From assembly GCF_013042245.1 (NCBI RefSeq), contig NZ_JABDQL010000025.1, positions 1-64,000 of the forward strand: 64,000 nucleotides of DNA. Reading direction: 5' to 3'. The notes under the pieces were generated by a model. It was not told where the DNA came from. It saw nothing but the letters and a program-made list of their open reading frames with translations, and ran no database searches. Origin of the DNA: Winogradskyella sp. Its GTDB lineage: Bacteria; Bacteroidota; Bacteroidia; Flavobacteriales; Flavobacteriaceae. The translations under genes and the position numbers were made by a program. How positions within the stretch are numbered: the first letter of the stretch is position 1; each line of letters starts with the position of its first letter. This document shows, one piece after another, positions 58,984-64,000 of the stretch.

Positions 58984-59673
58984 ATGAAGTATCTACTGCT
59001 AGTTTTATTAAGTATACTGGGAAGCCAAACTACTAATGCACAAATCTATGAATTTGGAATATTTGCTGGCGGTAGTAATTTTATAGGAGATGTAGGCGCT
59101 ACTAATTATATTTCTCCAAATCAGGTTGCACTTGGCGCTATTGTTAAGTGGAATAGAAGTCCAAGACATGCCTTTAGAGCTTCTGTTATTTTTTCAGAAT
59201 TAAAAGGAATTGACAGTAAATCTGATGACCCTAGACGCATTCAGAGAGGTTATGAGTTTTCAAATGGTATTTTAGAGTTTTCTGCTGGTTTAGAGTTCAC
59301 TTTTTTTGATTGGGATTTACACGATGCATCTTCAAAAGGCACACCGTATTTATATACTGGAATTACTACAGCAGGTCATGATAATTTTTATTTTGATAAT
59401 AACGGAACTCTAACTTCTGAAAATACAACAAGCTGGGCATGGGGTATTCCTATGGTTTTAGGGTACAAAGTCCTACTCAACCCGTACATTATAATAGCCG
59501 CAGAAGTTGGCGCCAGATATACATTTACTGACGAGATTGATGGTAGTATCCCAGACGCTGATTTTAGAGAACAATTTAGTTTTGGTAACATCAATAACAA
59601 CGACTGGTATATGTTCACTGGAATAACACTAACTTACACCTTTGGGCAAAAACCCTGTTATTGCGATTTCTAA
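58984..59673 (+). CDS. DUF6089-like outer-membrane beta-barrel protein
   Basis: Signal peptide; EFGIFAGGSNFIGDVGATNYISPNQ...RHAFRASVIFSELKG; located upstream of uppS/bamA. Confidence 0.8.
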   Translation: MKYLLLVLLSILGSQTTNAQIYEFGIFAGGSNFIGDVGATNYISPNQVALGAIVKWNRSPRHAFRASVIFSELKGIDSKSDDPRRIQRGYEFSNGILEFSAGLEFTFFDWDLHDASSKGTPYLYTGITTAGHDNFYFDNNGTLTSENTTSWAWGIPMVLGYKVLLNPYIIIAAEVGARYTFTDEIDGSIPDADFREQFSFGNINNNDWYMFTGITLTYTFGQKPCYCDF

Positions 59674-59674
59674 A

Positions 59675-60415
59675 ATGAATTTAAAAGACCAACTAGACAC
59701 TTCTAAATTACCAAATCATATAGCTATTATCATGGATGGTAATGGTCGTTGGGCTAAACAAAAAGGATTAGTAAGAGTACTTGGTCATGAAAGAGGAACA
59801 AAAGCTGTACGAAAGACTATTGAGGCATGTGCTGAAATTGGTATACAACATTTAACACTTTACGCTTTTTCTACTGAAAACTGGAATAGACCAAAATTAG
59901 AAGTGCAAACTCTAATGAAACTTTTGGTTAAATCTTTAAAAAAAGAGATAAAAACACTTCAAGACAACAAAATTAAACTAACAGCCATTGGAAGCTTAAA
60001 AGATTTGCCAAAAAAGGCTTTTGACGAATTAGAATTTGTTAAAGAAAAAACCAAAAATAATGAACATATGACATTAACTTTAGCCTTAAGCTACGGTTCT
60101 CGCGAAGAACTTGTTAATGTTGTTAAAGAATTATTATTTAAAGTTAAAAATAATATAATTTCTGCTGAAAGTATTGACGAATCAATTATAAATAAGCATC
60201 TTTACACGCAAAATTTACCAGACGTAGATTTGCTAATTCGCACTAGTGGAGAACAACGAATTAGCAATTTTTTATTATGGCAAATTGCATACGCAGAATT
60301 ATATTTTACAGATGTCCTTTGGCCAGATTTTAGTAAAAAACATCTAATTGAAGCTATTAAAGATTATCAAAATAGAGAACGACGATTTGGAAAAACAAGC
60401 GAACAGCTTACATAA
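59675..60415 (+). CDS. uppS: Isoprenyl transferase (undecaprenyl diphosphate synthase)
   Basis: IAIIMDGNGRWAKQKGLVRVLGHERGTKAVRKTIEACAEIGIQHLTLYAFSTENWNRP; DLLIRTSGEQRISNFLLWQ. Confidence 0.97.
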   Translation: MNLKDQLDTSKLPNHIAIIMDGNGRWAKQKGLVRVLGHERGTKAVRKTIEACAEIGIQHLTLYAFSTENWNRPKLEVQTLMKLLVKSLKKEIKTLQDNKIKLTAIGSLKDLPKKAFDELEFVKEKTKNNEHMTLTLALSYGSREELVNVVKELLFKVKNNIISAESIDESIINKHLYTQNLPDVDLLIRTSGEQRISNFLLWQIAYAELYFTDVLWPDFSKKHLIEAIKDYQNRERRFGKTSEQLT

Positions 60416-62960
60416 AAGCATAATACTACCAGCATTGCAAAAATTCTACACTTTAGTATTTCTTCTAGCAGTACTTATTCCTTTTAATTCTTTTGGACAA
60501 GCCGCTAAGACTTATACCATAAATGAAATAACAGTAACAGGAAATACGGCATTTAATGCAAATACAATTATAACTTTTTCAAGACTTAAAAAAGGGCAAG
60601 AAGTTTCTATTGGAGGTGAAAAAATTGGAGAAGCCGTAAAAAAACTCTGGAAATCTAATTTATTTAGTGCCATTGATATTTATTTCACGAATATAACTCC
60701 TGAAAATACTGTTGACATAGAAATCAATTTATCGGATTTACCTGAGCTAAACAAAGTAAAAATTGAAGGTGTAAAAAAAGGCAAAAAAGATGAAATTTTA
60801 GACGAAAATAATCTAAAACAAAAAGTAAAAGTTACAGAAAATCTTGTTACAACAACAAAAAACTACCTCACCAATAAATATAAGAAAAAAGGGTTTCTTA
60901 ATACCAGAGTAAACGTCACAACTTCGGAAGTTACAAATGATTCTATTGAAAAGAAGCGCGTCAATATGTTTATTAACATTGACAAAGGTAACAAGGTAAA
61001 AATCAAATCCATTTCATTTAACGGTAACGAAAAGCTTTCAGATAAAAAGCTTAGAAAGGCTCTGAAGAACACTAAACAAAAGAGTCTTAGTCCGCTTCGT
61101 ATTTTAAAACGTTCAAAATACGTAGAAGATGATTATAAAGAAGATTTAGTAAGCCTTGTGGACAAATACAAAGAAAATGGTTACCGTGACGCTCGTGTCA
61201 TTAAAGATTCTATTATATATAATGACGACAAAACCATAAGCCTTGTTATAGACGTTGAAGAAGGTGAAAAATATACCTTCGGAAAAATAGATTTCGTAGG
61301 TAATACTGTATACAGTGACCAATTTTTATCTCAAATATTACGTATCGAAGAAGGTGACACCTACAATGGTGTAGAATTAAAGAAACGTATCGCCAACGAA
61401 GAAAAGCCAGATGGTATAGATATCACTAACATATATCAAAACACGGGCTACATGTTCTCCAGAATTGATCCTGTAGAAGTTAGTGCCGATGGTAATGTTA
61501 TTGACTTAGAAATTAGAGTTATAGAAGGTAAACCTGCTTATTTTAATAGTGTAACCGTAAAAGGTAATGATGTTACAAATGACCACGTTATTTACAGAGA
61601 AATACGAACTAGACCAGGCGAATTATATAGCAGAGCAGATATTATAAGAACTATCAGAGAACTTGGTCAACTTGGATTCTTCAATGCACAGGCTATAGTC
61701 CCAGATATTAAAAATCCTAATCCAGTTGATGGTACATTAGATATAGAATATACTGTTGAAGAACAAGGCTCTAGCCAAATAGAACTACAAGGTGGTTACG
61801 GTGGTGGTGGTTTTATTGGTACACTAGGATTGTCATTCAATAACTTCTCATTACGAAATATTTTTAATGGTGAAGCCTACAAACCTGTACCAAGAGGAGA
61901 CGGACAGAGTTTAGCACTAAGGCTACAGGCAAGTCAGTTTTTTCAAACCTATAGCTTCTCATTTAGCGAACCTTGGTTGGGTGGTAAAAAACCTTTTCAA
62001 TTATCGTCCTCCATATCTTACTCTAAACAATTTCAGTTTAATCCTGGGTCTAGAAGAGCAGACCGAAGCCAAAGTTTTAATATATTGGGTATAACAGTTG
62101 GTGTTTCCACACGTTTAAAAGAACCAGATAATTATTTCTTATTGTCTCATGCTTTGAGTTTTCAGAATTATGATCTTAACAACTTCATATCAGGACTCTT
62201 TCAGTTTCAAAATGGGTCATCTAATAATTTAGCATACACTATAGGACTAACAAGAAACAGCACTTATAACGATCCTATTTATCCTACGGGTGGTTCTAAT
62301 TTTTCTGTTTCTGCTAAGTTATCATTGCCTTACTCATTATTTAACGGAGTAGATTATGGTACGCTTAGAGAAGAAAGAGAAGACCCAAACACATCAGCTG
62401 AAAGAATTGCTGAAATTGACCAAGAGCGTTTTAAATGGCTAGAATTTTATAAAGTTAAATTTAAAGCAGACTGGTATACTGAGGTTGCAAAAAAATTAGT
62501 ATTAAGGCCAAGTATAGAATTTGGTTTCTTAGGAGCATATAATAATGATAGAGGTGTAATTCCTTTTGAGCGCTTCTTCCTTGGAGGTGATGGTTTAGGA
62601 AACTTTGCCTTAGATGGAAGAGAAATTATACAATTAAGAGGTTATCCAAACCAATCTTTATCTTCACAAGATGGAGGATCTATATACAATAAATTTTCTT
62701 TAGAACTGCGCTATCCTGTAACTATAGAAGGTGCAACTAAAATCTTTGGTCTGGGCTTTGTCGAAGGTGGTGCTTCTGTCAATAGTTTTAGAGATTTTAA
62801 TCCATTTAACTTGCAACGTTCAGCAGGCTTAGGTGTTAGGATTTTTATGCCAGCCTTTGGTTTATTAGGTATAGATTTTGGTCACGGTTTTGACCCATTA
62901 CCAGGACAATCACAAAAGAATGGTTGGGAAACACACTTTATTATTGGACAACAATTTTAA
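60387..62960 (+). CDS. bamA: Outer-membrane protein assembly factor BamA (start uncertain, non-ATG likely)
   Basis: Signal peptide FYTLVFLLAVLIPFNSFGQ; POTRA repeats; C-terminal barrel with FFLGGDGLGNFALDGREIIQLRGYPNQS; TTG at 60387 or 60435 are candidate starts. Confidence 0.92.
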   Translation: MEKQANSLHKSIILPALQKFYTLVFLLAVLIPFNSFGQAAKTYTINEITVTGNTAFNANTIITFSRLKKGQEVSIGGEKIGEAVKKLWKSNLFSAIDIYFTNITPENTVDIEINLSDLPELNKVKIEGVKKGKKDEILDENNLKQKVKVTENLVTTTKNYLTNKYKKKGFLNTRVNVTTSEVTNDSIEKKRVNMFINIDKGNKVKIKSISFNGNEKLSDKKLRKALKNTKQKSLSPLRILKRSKYVEDDYKEDLVSLVDKYKENGYRDARVIKDSIIYNDDKTISLVIDVEEGEKYTFGKIDFVGNTVYSDQFLSQILRIEEGDTYNGVELKKRIANEEKPDGIDITNIYQNTGYMFSRIDPVEVSADGNVIDLEIRVIEGKPAYFNSVTVKGNDVTNDHVIYREIRTRPGELYSRADIIRTIRELGQLGFFNAQAIVPDIKNPNPVDGTLDIEYTVEEQGSSQIELQGGYGGGGFIGTLGLSFNNFSLRNIFNGEAYKPVPRGDGQSLALRLQASQFFQTYSFSFSEPWLGGKKPFQLSSSISYSKQFQFNPGSRRADRSQSFNILGITVGVSTRLKEPDNYFLLSHALSFQNYDLNNFISGLFQFQNGSSNNLAYTIGLTRNSTYNDPIYPTGGSNFSVSAKLSLPYSLFNGVDYGTLREEREDPNTSAERIAEIDQERFKWLEFYKVKFKADWYTEVAKKLVLRPSIEFGFLGAYNNDRGVIPFERFFLGGDGLGNFALDGREIIQLRGYPNQSLSSQDGGSIYNKFSLELRYPVTIEGATKIFGLGFVEGGASVNSFRDFNPFNLQRSAGLGVRIFMPAFGLLGIDFGHGFDPLPGQSQKNGWETHFIIGQQF

Positions 62961-63103
62961 GTTTGGCACGGTATTTTCTATAGGCTAAATAACATTTCAT
63001 AGTGGTGTTAAAATTTTTAAGAATATATTTCGTTTATTTGAAGTGTTGCTTACCCTCTTAGAGAATAAAAGCGGCTAATTAAAATAAATAAAAACCATTA
63101 CTT

Positions 63104-64000
63104 ATGAAATATAGAGTTCTTTACATATTGGCAATTATTGGTCTAATAGGTTTTAGCACCTTTGCACAACGTGTTGCTGGTGCTAGAATTGGATACATTG
63201 ATACAGAATTTATTCTCCAAAATGTACCTGAATATCAGCAAGCAAATTCGCAATTAGAAGAAAAGCTTACAAAGTGGAAATCTGAAATCGAAAAACGTTT
63301 AGCTGATATTGAAACCAAAAAGAAATCTTTAGAAAACGAAAAAGTGCTTTTAACTAAAGAACTTTACGAAGAACGATTAGAGGATATTTCTTTTGAAGAA
63401 GCCGAAGTTTTAGATTATCAGCAAAAGCGTTTTGGTCCAGGTGGAGATATGGTGATACAACAAACTCAATTAATACAACCTATACAAGATCAGATTTTTG
63501 CAGCCGTCAATGAAATTGCTGAAAACAAAAAATATGATTTTGTGTTTGATAAAAATGCTGATTTTTTGATGTTGTATTCTGCAGAACGTTTTGATATTAG
63601 TGAACAAGTTTTGCGAATAATAACTAGGACATCTGCCAGAGAGCAAGCAAAAACTAAAAAGGAGAAAAGAAAACTTGAAAAAGAAGAAGTTGTACCTGAA
63701 GTCAATAGTAATAGCACAAAAGATGAACGAGCAAAAGCTCTAGAAGAACGTAAAGCTCAGCGCGAAGCAGATTTAAAACAAAAACGTCTTGACCGAGAAA
63801 AAGCTTTAGAGGAGAGAATACAAAAAGTAAAAGAGGCTAGAGAAGCAAAAAAGAAAGAGGCTGAAGCCCGTCGTCAAAAGGTTTTAGACGCGAGAAATAA
63901 GAGTAAAACTCCTGATGAAGAAAATGAGGCAAAGAAAAAGGCAAGTGATTCTACTGCAAGCAGTACAGGTAGTGCTTTAAACGAAAAAGAGAAAACTGCT
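63104..64000 (+). CDS. OmpH/Skp-family periplasmic chaperone, truncated by window end
   Basis: ATGAAATATAGAGTT... encodes signal peptide then VAGARIGYIDTEFILQNVPEYQQANSQLEEKLTKWKSEIEKRLADIE; open to window end. Confidence 0.9.
   Translation, partial: MKYRVLYILAIIGLIGFSTFAQRVAGARIGYIDTEFILQNVPEYQQANSQLEEKLTKWKSEIEKRLADIETKKKSLENEKVLLTKELYEERLEDISFEEAEVLDYQQKRFGPGGDMVIQQTQLIQPIQDQIFAAVNEIAENKKYDFVFDKNADFLMLYSAERFDISEQVLRIITRTSAREQAKTKKEKRKLEKEEVVPEVNSNSTKDERAKALEERKAQREADLKQKRLDREKALEERIQKVKEAREAKKKEAEARRQKVLDARNKSKTPDEENEAKKKASDSTASSTGSALNEKEKTA

Overview
The window comes from a low-GC Bacteroidota genome, most likely Flavobacteriaceae; this is inferred from the SusC/SusD pair, a T9SS sorting tail, TAnnTTTG-type promoters and gene order. 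About 0.1-37.3 kb, nearly all on the minus strand, is a polysaccharide utilization locus (PUL). It looks built for a laminarin-like beta-1,3/1,6-glucan. It encodes a LacI regulator, a Y_Y_Y/propeller-HTH regulator, SusC/SusD, several modular surface glycan-binding lipoproteins, GH16, GH30, two GH17 (one lipoprotein, one without a signal peptide), a GPH-type MFS transporter and a large GH149-like beta-1,3-glucan phosphorylase. It also encodes an unusual protein fusing a glycosidase TIM barrel to an outer-membrane beta-barrel. From 37.5 to 64 kb the content is mostly housekeeping: tRNA-Leu, tRNA-Gly, mutS, a TrmH-family methyltransferase, an HPPK-deoxynucleoside kinase fusion, a queuosine precursor transporter, an AsmA-like protein, a primary-type sigma factor, rpsU, a decayed LysE-like gene, clpX/clpP/tig, pdxJ, NAD kinase, uppS, bamA and a truncated ompH/skp. 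Signals beyond gene annotation: (i) a ~90-bp inverted dispersed repeat ending exactly at the start codons of two unrelated genes 16.7 kb apart; (ii) a TGTAT(A/G/T)-N5-TGT(A/T)T(A/G)-GGTG direct-repeat motif upstream of three PUL transcription units; (iii) an undefined ~160-aa module shared by three PUL surface proteins; (iv) a five-module tandem array in one lipoprotein; (v) a perfect 23-bp dyad at the rpsU promoter. All calls come from reading the sequence; no database search was run.
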